Shown piece by piece: positions 48,387 to 60,506 of a DNA stretch of 64,000 nucleotides (the stretch's first letter is position 1; each line of letters opens with the position of its first letter). The stretch comes from Dickeya poaceiphila (GTDB lineage: Bacteria > Pseudomonadota > Gammaproteobacteria > Enterobacterales > Enterobacteriaceae). The position numbers were made by a program, and so were the translations under genes. The stretch spans positions 2,232,001-2,296,000 of the forward strand of contig NZ_CP042220.2 of assembly GCF_007858975.2 (NCBI RefSeq), written 5' to 3'. The notes beneath the pieces were generated by a model. It saw nothing but the letters and a program-made list of their open reading frames with translations, searched no databases and was not told the origin of the DNA.

Positions 48387-50177
48387 TTACTGATTCTCTG
48401 CATCCTGCGCGGCTTTGCCCTTACCCACCACCGCAATGGATAACTCTTCCAGCGCAGCCGGGTTGGCGAAGCTCGGCGCTTCGGTCATCAGGCAGGCGGC
48501 AGCGGTGGTTTTCGGGAAGGCTATCACATCGCGGATATTATCGGTGCCAGTCAGCAACATCACCAGACGATCAAGACCAAACGCCAGACCGGCGTGCGGC
48601 GGGGTGCCAAATTTCAATGCATCCAGCAGGAAGCCGAACTTCTCGCGTTGTTGCTGCTCATCAATGCCGAGAATACGGAACACCGTCTGCTGCATCTCAC
48701 TATTGTGGATACGCACCGAACCGCCGCCGACTTCGTAACCGTTCAGCACCATGTCGTAAGCATTGGCGATAGCGGCTGTCGGGTTGGCTTCCAGCTCAGT
48801 CGGAGACATATCGCGCGGTGCAGTGAACGGATGGTGCATCGCCGCCAGACCGCCTTCGCCGTCATCTTCGAACATCGGGAAATCAACGACCCACAGCGGC
48901 TGCCAGCTGTTTTCATTGGTGATTTTCAGATCACGGCCCAGCTTCAGGCGCAGCGCACCCAATGCGTCAGTGACCACTTTCGCGCTATCGGCACCAAAGA
49001 ACAGAATATCGCCGTCATCAGCAGCAGTACGCTGCAGCAAGGCGGCCAGAATGCCGTCATTCAGGAACTTGGCTACCGGGCTCTGGATACCGTCCAGTCC
49101 TTTAGCTTTCTCGTTAACTTTGATGTAAGCCAACCCTTTAGCGCCGTAGATTTCGATAAATTTGGCGTATTCATCTATTTGCTTACGGCTCAGCTGTGCG
49201 CCGCACGGTACGCGAATAGCAGCAACGCGACCTTTCGGATCGTTGGCCGGGGCGGAAAACACCTTGAAGTCCACATCTTTAAGCAGGTCGGCTACGTCCA
49301 CCAGTTCAAGCGGGTTACGCAAGTCTGGTTTGTCGGAACCGAAACGCCGCATGGCTTCAGCGAAGGTCATGATCGGGAAATCGCCCAGATCCACGCCTTT
49401 TACTTCCAGCCACAACTCACGCACCATTTTTTCCATGACTTCACGCACTTGCGGCGCAGTCATGAACGATGTCTCCACATCGATCTGGGTAAATTCCGGC
49501 TGACGGTCGGCACGCAGGTCTTCGTCACGGAAGCATTTGACTATCTGATAGTAGCGATCAAACCCGGACATCATCAGCAGCTGTTTAAACAACTGCGGCG
49601 ACTGCGGCAACGCGTAAAATTTGCCTTTGTGCACGCGGCTCGGCACCAGATAATCACGAGCGCCTTCCGGTGTCGCTTTGGTCAGCATCGGCGTTTCGAT
49701 ATCGAGGAACCCGTGGCTGTCCATAAAGCGGCGTACAAAGCTGGTAATGCGGGCGCGGGTTTTCAGGCGCTGAGCCATCTCAGGGCGGCGCAGGTCAAGG
49801 TAGCGGTATTTCAGGCGCGCTTCTTCGGTATTGTTCTGATTAGAGTCAAGCGGCAGCGGTTCAGCACGGTTGATGATGGTCAGCGCCGTCGCCAGCACTT
49901 CGACTTCGCCAGTCGCCATGTCTTTGTTGATTTGATTGTCTGGGCGAGCGCGCACCACACCGGTCAGTTGAATGCAAAATTCGTTGCGCAGTTCGGAAGC
50001 CAGTTTGAAAGCATCCTGACGGTCCGGGTCGAAGAACACCTGCACCAGACCTTCGCGGTCACGCATATCAATAAAAATCAGCCCACCCAGATCGCGGCGG
50101 CGATTGACCCAGCCACACAACGTCACTTCCTGACCCACATGGGACGAATTCAACAGCCCGCAATATTCAGTACGCAT
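48387..50177 (-). CDS. aspS: Aspartyl-tRNA synthetase
   Basis: This 596-residue class II synthetase (E. coli 590 aa) has the N-terminal anticodon-binding OB fold ([18 protein letters not shown]), motif 2 ([20 protein letters not shown]), the bacterial GAD insertion, and motif 3 ([13 protein letters not shown]). It charges tRNA-Asp. ATG with AAAGGA upstream. First gene of the aspS-nudB-yebC-ruvC row. Confidence 0.98.
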   Translation of the reverse strand: MRTEYCGLLNSSHVGQEVTLCGWVNRRRDLGGLIFIDMRDREGLVQVFFDPDRQDAFKLASELRNEFCIQLTGVVRARPDNQINKDMATGEVEVLATALTIINRAEPLPLDSNQNNTEEARLKYRYLDLRRPEMAQRLKTRARITSFVRRFMDSHGFLDIETPMLTKATPEGARDYLVPSRVHKGKFYALPQSPQLFKQLLMMSGFDRYYQIVKCFRDEDLRADRQPEFTQIDVETSFMTAPQVREVMEKMVRELWLEVKGVDLGDFPIMTFAEAMRRFGSDKPDLRNPLELVDVADLLKDVDFKVFSAPANDPKGRVAAIRVPCGAQLSRKQIDEYAKFIEIYGAKGLAYIKVNEKAKGLDGIQSPVAKFLNDGILAALLQRTAADDGDILFFGADSAKVVTDALGALRLKLGRDLKITNENSWQPLWVVDFPMFEDDGEGGLAAMHHPFTAPRDMSPTELEANPTAAIANAYDMVLNGYEVGGGSVRIHNSEMQQTVFRILGIDEQQQREKFGFLLDALKFGTPPHAGLAFGLDRLVMLLTGTDNIRDVIAFPKTTAAACLMTEAPSFANPAALEELSIAVVGKGKAAQDAENQ

Positions 50178-50505
50178 TACGATGTCCTTTTACACCGCCG
50201 CCGGTACGCTGTGCCGCTCGCCAGTTGGCGACGATACAGAATCGGTAAACCGGTCGGCATGGTTTTTCTGGATTACAGTCCAATGAAAAAAGGGGAGCAT
50301 TATAAAGGAATTTCCCCATAACGATAAGTACGATGGTAGCGGTCTGCGGGCCGCCCCGCATACTCTTTTTTGCTTTTTGCCATGCTTTTGCCTGTCGGTT
50401 ACACAATTGCAGCGTGTTATGCTAAAAACCTGTTACATCAGCCATTATCAAGACCGGCTGTTGCAGGATATTTACTCGCAGAGAAACCTATCGGGACAAG
50501 GGCTT
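50178..50505. other. aspS / yecE divergent intergenic region
   Basis: This 328-base region holds the promoters of the two divergent genes. The yecE frame is open upstream to 50377, but those residues do not match the family. No RNA structure was recognised. Confidence 0.5.
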
Positions 50506-51318
50506 ATGTATATTGGTTTACCGCAGTGGCAGCACCCAGGCTGGACTCGGCTGGGCCTGCGCGATCTGGCAGACTATGCCCGCTGCTTCAACTGTGTGGA
50601 GGGAAACACGACTTTTTATGCGCTTCCGTCGGCAGAATCGGTATTACGCTGGCGTGATATGACGCATGACGATTTCCGTTTCTGTTTCAAATTCCCTTCC
50701 GCCATCAGCCATCAGGCCGGTTTACGCCATTGCCAGCAACAGGTAGCAGAGTTTTTCCGCTGTCTTGAGCCGCTCCACCCTCGGTTGGGGCAACTGTGGC
50801 TACAGTTACCGTCTGCTTTTGGTCCAGAGCAGAGCGATACTCTGTGGCAATTTCTGGATACGTTGCCGACAGGATTCTGTTATGGCGTAGAGGTGCGTCA
50901 TCCACTGTTTTTCGCCAAGGGCGATGATGAGCGCCACCTTAACCAAGGCTTGCACCAACGTGGACTGAACCGGGTCATCATGGATAGTCGGCCTGTGCAT
51001 CACGCCGCTCCTACCAGTGAAGTGGTGCGAGATGCCCAGCGGAAAAAACCCAAAGTGCCGCTGCATGTCGTGCGTACCGCCGACGAACCGTTGGTGCGCT
51101 TTATTGGTAATGAAGATTCCGACGATAACCTGCGCTGGTTTATGCCCTGGGTCGCCAAACTGGCAGAGTGGCAAGCACATTCACCTTATCTATTTATTCA
51201 CACGGCAGGTACTGCCAGTGCGCCGGAACTAGCACAGCGGCTGTGGCCGCATCTGAGCACAGTGATTTCCAACCTGCCGCCCTGCCCCGACTGGCCACAG
51301 CAGAGCTCACTGTTTTAA
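50506..51318 (+). CDS. yecE: DUF72 family protein YecE
   Basis: This 270-residue TIM-barrel-like DUF72 protein aligns with E. coli YecE (272 aa): YIGLPQWQHPGW, FNCVEGNTTFYALP, FCFKFP, VEVRHPLFF and the ending QQSSLF. Function unknown. ATG 50506 gives the family start after AAGGG; upstream in-frame codons lack similarity. Confidence 0.92.
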   Translation: MYIGLPQWQHPGWTRLGLRDLADYARCFNCVEGNTTFYALPSAESVLRWRDMTHDDFRFCFKFPSAISHQAGLRHCQQQVAEFFRCLEPLHPRLGQLWLQLPSAFGPEQSDTLWQFLDTLPTGFCYGVEVRHPLFFAKGDDERHLNQGLHQRGLNRVIMDSRPVHHAAPTSEVVRDAQRKKPKVPLHVVRTADEPLVRFIGNEDSDDNLRWFMPWVAKLAEWQAHSPYLFIHTAGTASAPELAQRLWPHLSTVISNLPPCPDWPQQSSLF

Positions 51319-51491
51319 TGCCCGATCCTGATTAATCAGACAACATAATAACGCTCGTCGCTATTATCACAATTTCTTACTAACGGCATTGGATATCCAA
51401 CAGTTTCACCTACAATATCTTGGTGTTATGCCGGTGACAGACAAGCTATGATAGTCGCTGTCGCTGCGGATTCAGGCAATTGGAGTGAAAA

Positions 51492-51887
51492 ATGGTAAGC
51501 GCGCTTTATGTAGTGCTCAGCGCATTGTTGTTAGTCAAATTGTCGATTGATGTGGTGAAACTGCGAATGCAGTACCAGGTAGCCTATGGCGACGGTGGTT
51601 TTTACGAGTTGCAGACCGCCATTCGCATTCATGGCAACGCAGTCGAGTACATTCCTATCGGCGGCCTGCTGCTGGTGCTGATGGAGATGAATGGTGCCAT
51701 GAATGCGATGATACATTTATGTGGCATCATGTTGTTGCTCGGTCGCTTGTGCCATTACTATGGCCTGCGGCACCGCGAGTTGAACTGGCGACGCTCCGGC
51801 ATGGCAGCGACTTATGTGTCACTGTTGCTGATGATCCTGTTCAATCTCTACTACCTGCCTTGGGAATTGATATTAACCCTGCGTTAA
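51492..51887 (+). CDS. yecN: MAPEG family inner membrane protein YecN
   Basis: This 131-residue protein has four hydrophobic segments and matches E. coli YecN (131 aa): YQVAYGDGGFYELQTAIRIH, NAVEYIPIGGLLL, GRLCHYYGLRHREL. MAPEG proteins include membrane glutathione transferases; the substrate of YecN is unknown. A hairpin GGTAAGGC/GCCTTACC at 51904-51928 follows. Confidence 0.93.
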   Translation: MVSALYVVLSALLLVKLSIDVVKLRMQYQVAYGDGGFYELQTAIRIHGNAVEYIPIGGLLLVLMEMNGAMNAMIHLCGIMLLLGRLCHYYGLRHRELNWRRSGMAATYVSLLLMILFNLYYLPWELILTLR

Positions 51888-51903
51888 TCACATCCGGCAC
51901 TCA

Positions 51904-51935
51904 CGGTAAGGCATAACTGCGCCTTACCGCCTTTC
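51904..51935 (+). terminator. Hairpin after yecN
   Basis: CGGTAAGGC / GCCTTACCG stem with an ATAACTGC loop followed by CCTTTCTC; a probable terminator. Confidence 0.6.
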
Positions 51936-51967
51936 TCTCATACATCTTTGTGTCATCTTTCTGTTAG

Positions 51968-53718
<1,751 letters not shown>

Positions 53719-53804
53719 CCCCCAAAGCCCTGCCGACAGCATCAGGGCGGCGCTATGTGTTGGTCACACTCGACCGACAGACGCCGCCCCGTAATACAGG
53801 CGAT

Positions 53805-54062
53805 TTAGTGACGATTGTTGACGATCAGTTCAATGGCCGCATCTTCAGTCATGTCGGTACTTTGAATCTCGACCTGAATGTCCTGATTGCTGGTTTCATT
53901 AAAAAGCGTTGTCTTGCCGACGGTATGAAAATCACCGGTTATCGCGTCCCCCCTTTCCACCTCATAAATATCCAACAACTTGGCAACGATGAACCTTTCT
54001 TCAGGATCGCGAATAACGATGAAACCAATGCGGTGCTCATGATGCACAACGATTCCACGCAT
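53805..54062 (-). CDS. 85-residue hypothetical protein
   Basis: A small protein starting MRGIVVHHEHRIGFIVIRD with an acidic, beta-rich composition (FIVAKLLDIYEVERGDAITG, TTLFNETSNQDIQVEIQ). It looks like a compact OB- or SH3-like beta barrel, by alternation of hydrophobic and charged residues (inference). AAGGAA precedes the ATG at about nine bases. The antisense frame (53757-54125) is also open but has no family look. No signal peptide. Located between cmoB and cutC, where E. coli has torYZ. Confidence 0.7.
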   Translation of the reverse strand: MRGIVVHHEHRIGFIVIRDPEERFIVAKLLDIYEVERGDAITGDFHTVGKTTLFNETSNQDIQVEIQSTDMTEDAAIELIVNNRH

Positions 54063-54234
54063 AACAGAGGATTCCTTTTTAACAGTTGGGATGACAAGAA
54101 GCATATCACCAGCTTAGGACGATAAAAGATAAGCGCATAACAGTTCAGTGAATTTTTCAGGGCTAATCACGTTCAATCCATCAATTTTTCGCGCTGTTGC
54201 TTATACGTTGACGATTGCAGGACCACTCCATAAA

Positions 54235-54264
54235 TAAAAAAAGCCCCGACAAAGCCGTCGGGGC
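54235..54264 (-). terminator. Terminator of cutC
   Basis: GCCCCGAC / GTCGGGGC stem with an AAAGCC loop. On the minus strand it is followed by TTTTTTTATTT, downstream of cutC. Confidence 0.9.
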
Positions 54265-54358
54265 CTGGTACTCGCAAGCAGACCGATAATAGGGAATGCT
54301 GCGCGGCAAAGGGCATTGAAGGATAGCTAAGACTATACCTGGCAGCACAGTCCAGGAT

Positions 54359-55123
54359 CTAGAAAGCAGAAGTCGTAGAGGAAGCCGCCTCAGGGCTTAA
54401 GGCGCTTTTCATGGCCGCCACGACATCACCATCAACACAGTAGTGCTGAAACTCATCCATTTCAATTTCGGAACAGAGCGTCACGCCTAATTTGCGATAA
54501 CGCATCGGTGAAGGCCGCCACTGACCTGCCGATGTATGCAACTCCTGAATGCCACAAGCGCGAAACTTGTGCAAATTAGTCAATCGCACACCCGCTCCAG
54601 CCATGATAATTGGACCACAACTGGTTTCATTAAGTTCCCGCAACAATGTTAACCCATTTTCGGCACTTTGCTGCTGACCAGAAGTCAGAACACGGGCGAC
54701 GCCCAAATCTGCCAATTGATTCAACGCCAGACGCGGGTTCAGGCACATATCAAACGCACGATGAAACGTTACTGCTACCCCCTCGCATCGGGCCATAATC
54801 TGCCGCATTCGCGTGATGTCGATATGCCCTTCCTCATTCAAAACGCCGACTACCAGCCCAGGAAACCCCATCGATTTGATCTGATCGATGTCATACAACA
54901 TCGAAATAAATTCCTGACTGCTGTAACAAAAATCGCCTCCACGCGGTCGCACCATCGGGTGCACCGGAATGGTCAGCGTTTCCCGCGCCTGTCGCAATAC
55001 ACCGTATCCAGGCGTCAGGCCGCCTTCACGTTGCGAAGCACAAAGCTCAATCCGATCCGCACCCGCTTGCTGTGCCGTCAATGCGCAATCCAGGCTGTAG
55101 CAACAGACTTCCAACATCGGCAT
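54359..55123 (-). CDS. cutC: CutC family copper homeostasis protein
   Basis: This 254-residue TIM-barrel protein matches E. coli CutC (248 aa): [66 protein letters not shown]. It was linked to copper tolerance, but the molecular role is uncertain. ATG 55123 has AAGGAG at five bases and is preferred to 55117 or the longer frame to 55174. Confidence 0.94.
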   Translation of the reverse strand: MPMLEVCCYSLDCALTAQQAGADRIELCASQREGGLTPGYGVLRQARETLTIPVHPMVRPRGGDFCYSSQEFISMLYDIDQIKSMGFPGLVVGVLNEEGHIDITRMRQIMARCEGVAVTFHRAFDMCLNPRLALNQLADLGVARVLTSGQQQSAENGLTLLRELNETSCGPIIMAGAGVRLTNLHKFRACGIQELHTSAGQWRPSPMRYRKLGVTLCSEIEMDEFQHYCVDGDVVAAMKSALSPEAASSTTSAF

Positions 55124-55333
55124 ACCCCCTCCTTCGAAAAAGACCGAAACCGGCAAAACAACCCATTTTCCCAATAATTACCCAATCATGTCGGGATAAC
55201 AGTGTGATAACGGCCTAATACTGGCATCCTGCCACCCGCAGCGAAGAGAAGCCTGTCACACTGGCCGCAGGATTTGCACGTGGAATATGACATGTCACAC
55301 AATTTACATAACGAGGCATTACCCTATGCGTGT

Positions 55334-55900
55334 TCACGTTGATTGCTCGCTGGCAATAATGTCCTGAATACGATGGGGATGAAATTTTAGCGTGACGCGA
55401 CCATTAGTTACCGCCAGCGTCGGATTGGGCAGGCGCTCATGCTCACCCTGAGGATGGCTGAATTTCAGTTTAATGCCGGGTGTAGTCAGAGCCGCATCCG
55501 ACAAGCAGGCTAACGCGCGGGAGTGCAATGTCGTCGGGTCGCCGGGCAGCAGCAGTTCCACGTGCTCCCACCCTTCATGTGGATAATGCCGGTTGCCAGG
55601 CCATGGCAACTCCACACAGTCAATCTGCCATGGACCGACAGTTAACGGTTGATGCAAGGTAAACAGACAAATTATCCGGCCATTGATCAGGTTTTCCGAT
55701 AACAACGAGCCGCAAGCCAACAATGCTGTGCGCCATTGTTCCGCCGTGCTGTTTTGGTGACAACGCAGGGATATATGGTCTGCATCAAAAACGGCAAGGT
55801 TTAACTCAAGCTGCAATCCGAGTTGCTGAAGCTCAGTTACAAACCGGGAAAGATCATCTATTAGCGAAGGGGGAAGCGTTGCTGATAACGGAGTAGTCAT
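55334..55900 (-). CDS. yecM: VOC-superfamily protein YecM
   Basis: This 188-residue protein matches E. coli YecM (DUF991), a glyoxalase/bleomycin-resistance-like fold that probably binds metal: HISLRCHQN, WPGNRHYPHEGWEHVELLLP and LKFHPHRIQDII. Conserved His and Glu residues fit metal coordination. Function unknown. Upstream of cutC, 210 bases away. Confidence 0.88.
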   Translation of the reverse strand: MTTPLSATLPPSLIDDLSRFVTELQQLGLQLELNLAVFDADHISLRCHQNSTAEQWRTALLACGSLLSENLINGRIICLFTLHQPLTVGPWQIDCVELPWPGNRHYPHEGWEHVELLLPGDPTTLHSRALACLSDAALTTPGIKLKFSHPQGEHERLPNPTLAVTNGRVTLKFHPHRIQDIIASEQST

Positions 55901-56605
55901 TATTTCCTCATTAACCGGAACAAATAGTTTATACGACCTAATTTAACACAGACAAAAACAACCTCCATTTTTTTACACATTCATCATCATATGATGCCAG
56001 ATTTGACCAAATTCTCTTATTTTTTATGCCAACTCCTGAATGATAGGCACACACCAATTCAATCCAAAAAAAATAATACTGATAAACGATATTAACAAAA
56101 TGAAAAAAATATAATGAGAATTACAATTCATTGATTTTAAATAAATTCAAAAACCAGGTGAGAGTATTCTTAAATCTTCTCTGTAACATTGAGAAATAAA
56201 CCAAAAGCAGATAACTTCAAATCTTCCCAACCTCCACCAAATGGCTAAAGGGCATTTACCATGTTGCTAATAACGTTCTCTATGCTTGTTGTTATTGCTG
56301 GCTATTCAATGTTCCGTCATGTCAAAACGATACAGAGCACACGCTTAAGTACGGATCGCCGGAACAGACGACGCTAAGTTTTTTTCATTAATATTTTCCC
56401 TCTGGCATTCAGGCTTATCGCTAAGCCGTATCTTTAATATTGTATTTATTATCGATAATTGCAGCAGCTATCTTGCCGCATTATCCGCCGCATTATTTTA
56501 TTTTTCTTGTCGCCCCGTTATGGGGCGCTTGTTACGGTGTTCTGCTGACTGTGCCCCCCAAATATGGTATAAAGGAAGGCTTGATTCGTCATTTAGGGCA
56601 AACCG
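55901..56605. other. yecM / argS intergenic region, AT-rich
   Basis: A 705-base stretch, among the longest without a large gene. Bases 55915-56220 are very AT-rich with many A and T tracts, the composition H-NS prefers. A possible 38-codon ORF lies at 56261-56377. The last 150 bases form the argS promoter and leader. Confidence 0.55.
56261..56377 (+). CDS. Candidate 38-residue single-TM small protein
   Basis: ATG at 56261 is preceded by AAAGGG at about eight bases. The product starts MLLITFSMLVVIAGYSMFRH, one predicted membrane segment, and ends with a basic tail (TQSTRLSTDRRNRRR-like). The shape is typical of enterobacterial small membrane proteins, but no family is recognised. Low confidence without conservation data. 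Confidence 0.4.
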   Translation: MLLITFSMLVVIAGYSMFRHVKTIQSTRLSTDRRNRRR

Positions 56606-58336
56606 GTGAATATTCAGGCTCTTCTTTCAGAAAAAATCCATCAGGCAATGATTACGGCGGGCGCGCCCACTGACAGCGAAGCAATGGTTCGCCAGTCAGC
56701 AAAAGCGCAATTTGGTGATTATCAGGCAAATGGCATCATGGCAGTTGCCAAGAAACTGGGCGTGCCGCCACGCCAGTTGGCCGAAAAAGTGGTACAAACG
56801 CTGGAATTGAATGACATTGCAGCCAAGACAGAAATTGCCGGCCCCGGTTTCATCAATATATTCCTCGATCCCCAATGGCTGTCATCCCAGTTGGAACAAG
56901 CACTGGCTGCACCCAAACTGGGTGTTTCCCCCGTTGAGCCGCAAACTATCGTTATTGATTATTCCGCCCCCAACGTCGCCAAGGAGATGCATGTCGGCAA
57001 CCTTCGCTCGACCATCATTGGCGATGCTGCGGTACGTACGCTGGAATTTCTCGGTCATAAGGTTATTCGCGCCAACCATGTCGGTGACTGGGGTACCCAA
57101 TTCGGTATGCTGATTGCCCATCTGGAAGATGTGCAAAATGCTAATACTCACGATCTGGAACTGGCCGATCTGGAAGCTTTCTACCGCGAAGCGAAAAAGC
57201 ATTACGACGACGATGCCGTCTTCGCTGAACGCGCCCGTGGTTATGTAGTGAAACTACAAAGCGGCGATGAATATTGTCGCTCCATGTGGCGTAAGCTGGT
57301 GGATATCACCATGGTGCAGAACCAGCACAGCTATGACCGCCTGAATGTATCGCTGAGCGCAAATGACGTAATGGGTGAAAGCCTCTACAACGCCATGCTG
57401 CCGGAAATCGTAGCAGACCTGAAGGCCAAAGGGCTGGCGGTAGAAAGCGAAGGCGCCATTGTGGTCTATCTGGATGAGTATAAAAACAAAGAAGGCGAAG
57501 CGATGGGCGTCATCATCCAGAAAAAGGATGGCGGCTATCTTTACACTACAACCGATATCGCCTGCGCTAAATACCGCTATGAAAAACTGGGGGCCAACCG
57601 TGTTCTGTACTATATCGACTCCCGTCAGCATCAACATCTGATGCAAGCCTGGAGCATCGTGCGTAAAGCCGGTTATGTTCCAGAATCCGTCAGTCTGGAA
57701 CACCACATGTTCGGTATGATGTTGGGTAAAGATGGTAAACCGTTTAAAACCCGCGCCGGTGGCACGATCAAGTTATCCGAACTGCTGGATGAAGCGTACG
57801 AACGCGCACTGGCGCTGATTGCAGGCAAAAATCCGGAGATGGAGCGCGCAGAGTTGGAACAACTGGCGCAAGTCGTCTCAGTGGGGGCAGTCAAATATGC
57901 CGACCTGTCGAAAAACCGTACCACTGACTATATATTCGATTGGGATAACATGCTGGCGTTCGAAGGCAACACAGCACCCTACATGCAATACGCTTACACT
58001 CGCGTCTCATCGATTTTTAAGCGTGCTGGCGTGGAAGAAAGCAGCCTGACCCAACCGATAACCCTGAGTGCCGAGCATGAACAGGCGCTGGCTACTCGCC
58101 TGCTGCAATTCGAAGAGACCGTTACCACGGTCGCCCGTGACGGCACACCGCATGTCATGTGCGCTTACCTGTACGATCTGGCTGGGTTGTTCTCCGGCTT
58201 TTACGAAAACTGCCCCATTCTCAACGCCGATAATGACAGCACGCGTCAAAGCCGCCTCAAACTGGCACTGCTGACGGCCAGAACGCTGAAAACCGGCCTG
58301 GAGACGCTGGGCATCCAAACGGTCGAAAAAATGTAA
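56606..58336 (+). CDS. argS: Arginyl-tRNA synthetase
   Basis: This 576-residue class I synthetase (E. coli 577 aa) charges tRNA-Arg. The N-terminal Add-1 domain is followed by the HIGH-type motif HVGNLRST, and the KMSKS position is replaced by [15 protein letters not shown], as in E. coli ArgRS. The DALR anticodon domain is C-terminal ([19 protein letters not shown]). Start is GTG 56606 after TAGGG. A terminator-like hairpin follows. Confidence 0.97.
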   Translation: MNIQALLSEKIHQAMITAGAPTDSEAMVRQSAKAQFGDYQANGIMAVAKKLGVPPRQLAEKVVQTLELNDIAAKTEIAGPGFINIFLDPQWLSSQLEQALAAPKLGVSPVEPQTIVIDYSAPNVAKEMHVGNLRSTIIGDAAVRTLEFLGHKVIRANHVGDWGTQFGMLIAHLEDVQNANTHDLELADLEAFYREAKKHYDDDAVFAERARGYVVKLQSGDEYCRSMWRKLVDITMVQNQHSYDRLNVSLSANDVMGESLYNAMLPEIVADLKAKGLAVESEGAIVVYLDEYKNKEGEAMGVIIQKKDGGYLYTTTDIACAKYRYEKLGANRVLYYIDSRQHQHLMQAWSIVRKAGYVPESVSLEHHMFGMMLGKDGKPFKTRAGGTIKLSELLDEAYERALALIAGKNPEMERAELEQLAQVVSVGAVKYADLSKNRTTDYIFDWDNMLAFEGNTAPYMQYAYTRVSSIFKRAGVEESSLTQPITLSAEHEQALATRLLQFEETVTTVARDGTPHVMCAYLYDLAGLFSGFYENCPILNADNDSTRQSRLKLALLTARTLKTGLETLGIQTVEKM

Positions 58337-58345
58337 ACCGCATTC

Positions 58346-58376
58346 GGGCCGACAATCTGAAAACAGATGTCGGTCC
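58346..58376 (+). terminator. Hairpin after argS
   Basis: GGGCCGACAATCTG / CAGATGTCGGTCC stem with one bulge and a four-A loop, followed by GCTATTCTTCC. A probable terminator with a weak T tract. Confidence 0.55.
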
Positions 58377-58547
58377 GCTATTCTTCCTGCCAGTCTCATC
58401 CCCGAACCATTACTTACCCGCGTGATGTCTTATTTACGTGGTTTCTTATCGATGAGGGCTCCCCCCTCAGCGAAATTCTGGTTCTGACTCAGGTCAGCGA
58501 GACAGCGGCTACCCCATTGATATGTAGCAGCCGCTGGCGATTACTTA

Positions 58548-60131
58548 TTACTTCACCCCTAAAGACAGGGTATGTCTCGGTGCATCATCAAGATGTTGGT
58601 AACCTCCCGCCTTCAGACGAAAAATCTCTACCAGTTGACGCAGTTTCGCTGCCTGATCATTGAGTGACTCTGCAGCCGATGAGGCCTGCTCCACCATAGC
58701 CGCGTTCTGCTGAGTGACAGACTCCATCTGGTTGATCGCTATGTTGATCTGGCTAATACCGCGGTTCTGCTCTTCCGACGCCAGAGACATTTCACCCACC
58801 AGCGATGACGCATTGGTTATCAACGTCTTGACGTTGCTGATAGCATCACGCACATCATCAGCCTGTTGCGAACCGTTTCTCACTGCGGCAATCGCGTTGT
58901 CTATCAGAGTTTTAATTTCTCTGGCTGCGGAAGAAGAACGCTGCGACAGCGTGCGCACTTCGCCTGCCACCACGGCAAAACCGCGACCATGCTCGCCAGC
59001 GCGCGCCGCTTCCACGGCGGCGTTAAGCGCCAGAATATTGGTCTGAAAAGCAATGCCCTCGATCAGGTTGGTGATCTCCGCGACTTTTTCTGAACCAGAG
59101 GCAATCGCCTTCATCGCCTGCATCATGCGCTCAACGGACTCATCCCCATGGCTTACCGCATCTGCCGCCTGCTGTCCCAGGCTATTAGCCTGTCGGGCAT
59201 TATCGACGTTACTTTCTACGGTGGAGGAAATTTCATGCATACTGGCGGCGGTTTGCGCCAGAGACGACGCCTGCTCTTCGGTACGCGCCGAGAGATCAAT
59301 ATTCGCCGCAGCGATTTCACTGGATGCGGTAGACACACTCTCGCTGGCCATACGCACATCCGCCAATACGGTGGCGAAACGCTCAGTCAGGCTATTCAGT
59401 GCCTGAGCAGTTTTACCCACTTCATCATTACGGCTATCATCCGCACGCAAGGTCAGGTCCAGATTATCACTGATACTCAACAGAGTATGCTGCAAGTGAT
59501 TCAGGCTGCGACGGACATAGCGTAGGATCACCATTGCCAACGTACCGGCAACAGCAACGGATGCAATGATAAGACTGATAAACGTATACAACGCCGTGTT
59601 ATAGCTGTCGGTATTGGCTTTTTCCTGATTGCTGGCCAGTACCAGATTGTACTCACGCTGCTCCTGCAAGGCTTTAATCAATGCCTGCTCAGTCTGCTTT
59701 TTAGCGTTTTCCGCATCCGCATTCTTCTGAGCTGCACCACTGTTATGGATGCTATCGATGGACTGACGGTAAGACGCCAATAGCTGAATGATATTATTGG
59801 TCATCTGCGCGTCACGATCATCAGAGATATATTTCTGCTTATAATCAGCCATAAACTTATCCACAGTATTCAGCCTGTCCTGAATGGATTTTAACTGCGT
59901 AGCGCGTTGCGTCTGATCATCAACTCCCGCCAGAGTAACAAGCGAGACTCTTACTTCACGTATATTAATGTTTGCGTTAGACAACAACGTGAGGCTGGGT
60001 AACGTATTGCCAGTAAATGACTCAACCCGATCTTTCGAATCTCCTAGTGCTTTAATGCCAAACCCGCCTACTCCGACGAGCGCCAGTACAAAAATCATTA
60101 TAACTATTGTTAACTTTTGGAGGATTGTCAT
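58548..60131 (-). CDS. Methyl-accepting chemotaxis protein
   Basis: This 527-residue transmembrane chemoreceptor has TM1 at about 7-29, a periplasmic four-helix-bundle sensor (about 30-178), TM2 at about 180-204, a HAMP domain and a long coiled-coil signalling domain. The conserved hairpin tip reads [20 protein letters not shown] then [12 protein letters not shown]. Methylation helices are inferred from Glu/Gln patterns. It lacks the C-terminal NWETF-type CheR tether, so it is a low-abundance type needing help from others. Ligand unknown. Between argS and murJ, near where E. coli places flagellar genes. Confidence 0.94.
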   Translation of the reverse strand: MTILQKLTIVIMIFVLALVGVGGFGIKALGDSKDRVESFTGNTLPSLTLLSNANINIREVRVSLVTLAGVDDQTQRATQLKSIQDRLNTVDKFMADYKQKYISDDRDAQMTNNIIQLLASYRQSIDSIHNSGAAQKNADAENAKKQTEQALIKALQEQREYNLVLASNQEKANTDSYNTALYTFISLIIASVAVAGTLAMVILRYVRRSLNHLQHTLLSISDNLDLTLRADDSRNDEVGKTAQALNSLTERFATVLADVRMASESVSTASSEIAAANIDLSARTEEQASSLAQTAASMHEISSTVESNVDNARQANSLGQQAADAVSHGDESVERMMQAMKAIASGSEKVAEITNLIEGIAFQTNILALNAAVEAARAGEHGRGFAVVAGEVRTLSQRSSSAAREIKTLIDNAIAAVRNGSQQADDVRDAISNVKTLITNASSLVGEMSLASEEQNRGISQINIAINQMESVTQQNAAMVEQASSAAESLNDQAAKLRQLVEIFRLKAGGYQHLDDAPRHTLSLGVK

Positions 60132-60506
60132 TTTATTTCTCTTTATTTACAAAAGGTTATTGCATTTTCTTTAAAAGAACCCGTAACGCATTTTCTGATA
60201 ACTTTGTATCTTTAAAATTGATATCCCATCAATTAAATTGGTCCATGATACAGTAATATACATTTTTTTATTCATTTAAAGAGGTTCGAGTTTTGGTCTA
60301 CATTGAGCGATTGATTCTCACTCTCTGGTGTACAACTGATCAGAAATATTAAACAAATTAATATCAATTAGGGATTGTATCGTTTTTTGAAAAAATATGA
60401 GCATAAAAACGAAATTCAGTAACTGCAAAAAAACCAGCCCCCGCAGACAGCTGGTAGGCCGACTGCAGGACAGAAGGAAGAAAAAATAAAAGGTAAGCAA
60501 CAAAGA
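60132..60506. other. Chemoreceptor / murJ intergenic region
   Basis: These 375 AT-rich bases hold the MCP promoter and the murJ terminator (60427-60455). A 61-codon minus-strand frame at 60318-60503 overlaps the terminator and is not credible. No clear sigma-28 promoter was recognised. Confidence 0.5.
60427..60455 (-). terminator. Terminator of murJ
   Basis: On the minus strand ACCAGC...GCTGGT forms a stem enclosing a GC-rich segment, followed by TTTTTTT. It lies downstream of murJ. Confidence 0.75.

Noticed and set aside
48594..50321. 575-codon open frame antisense to aspS
   Set aside because: It mirrors the aspS coding frame; composition is unnatural for a protein and aspS is certain.
53757..54125. 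122-codon plus-strand frame opposite the 85-residue protein
   Set aside because: The minus-strand frame has the better ribosome site and a more protein-like hydrophobic pattern.
56440..56673. 77-codon frame overlapping the argS start
   Set aside because: It begins with TTG without a ribosome site and overlaps argS in another frame.
60318..60503. 61-codon hydrophobic minus-strand frame
   Set aside because: It contains the murJ terminator and is the result of poly-T tracts.
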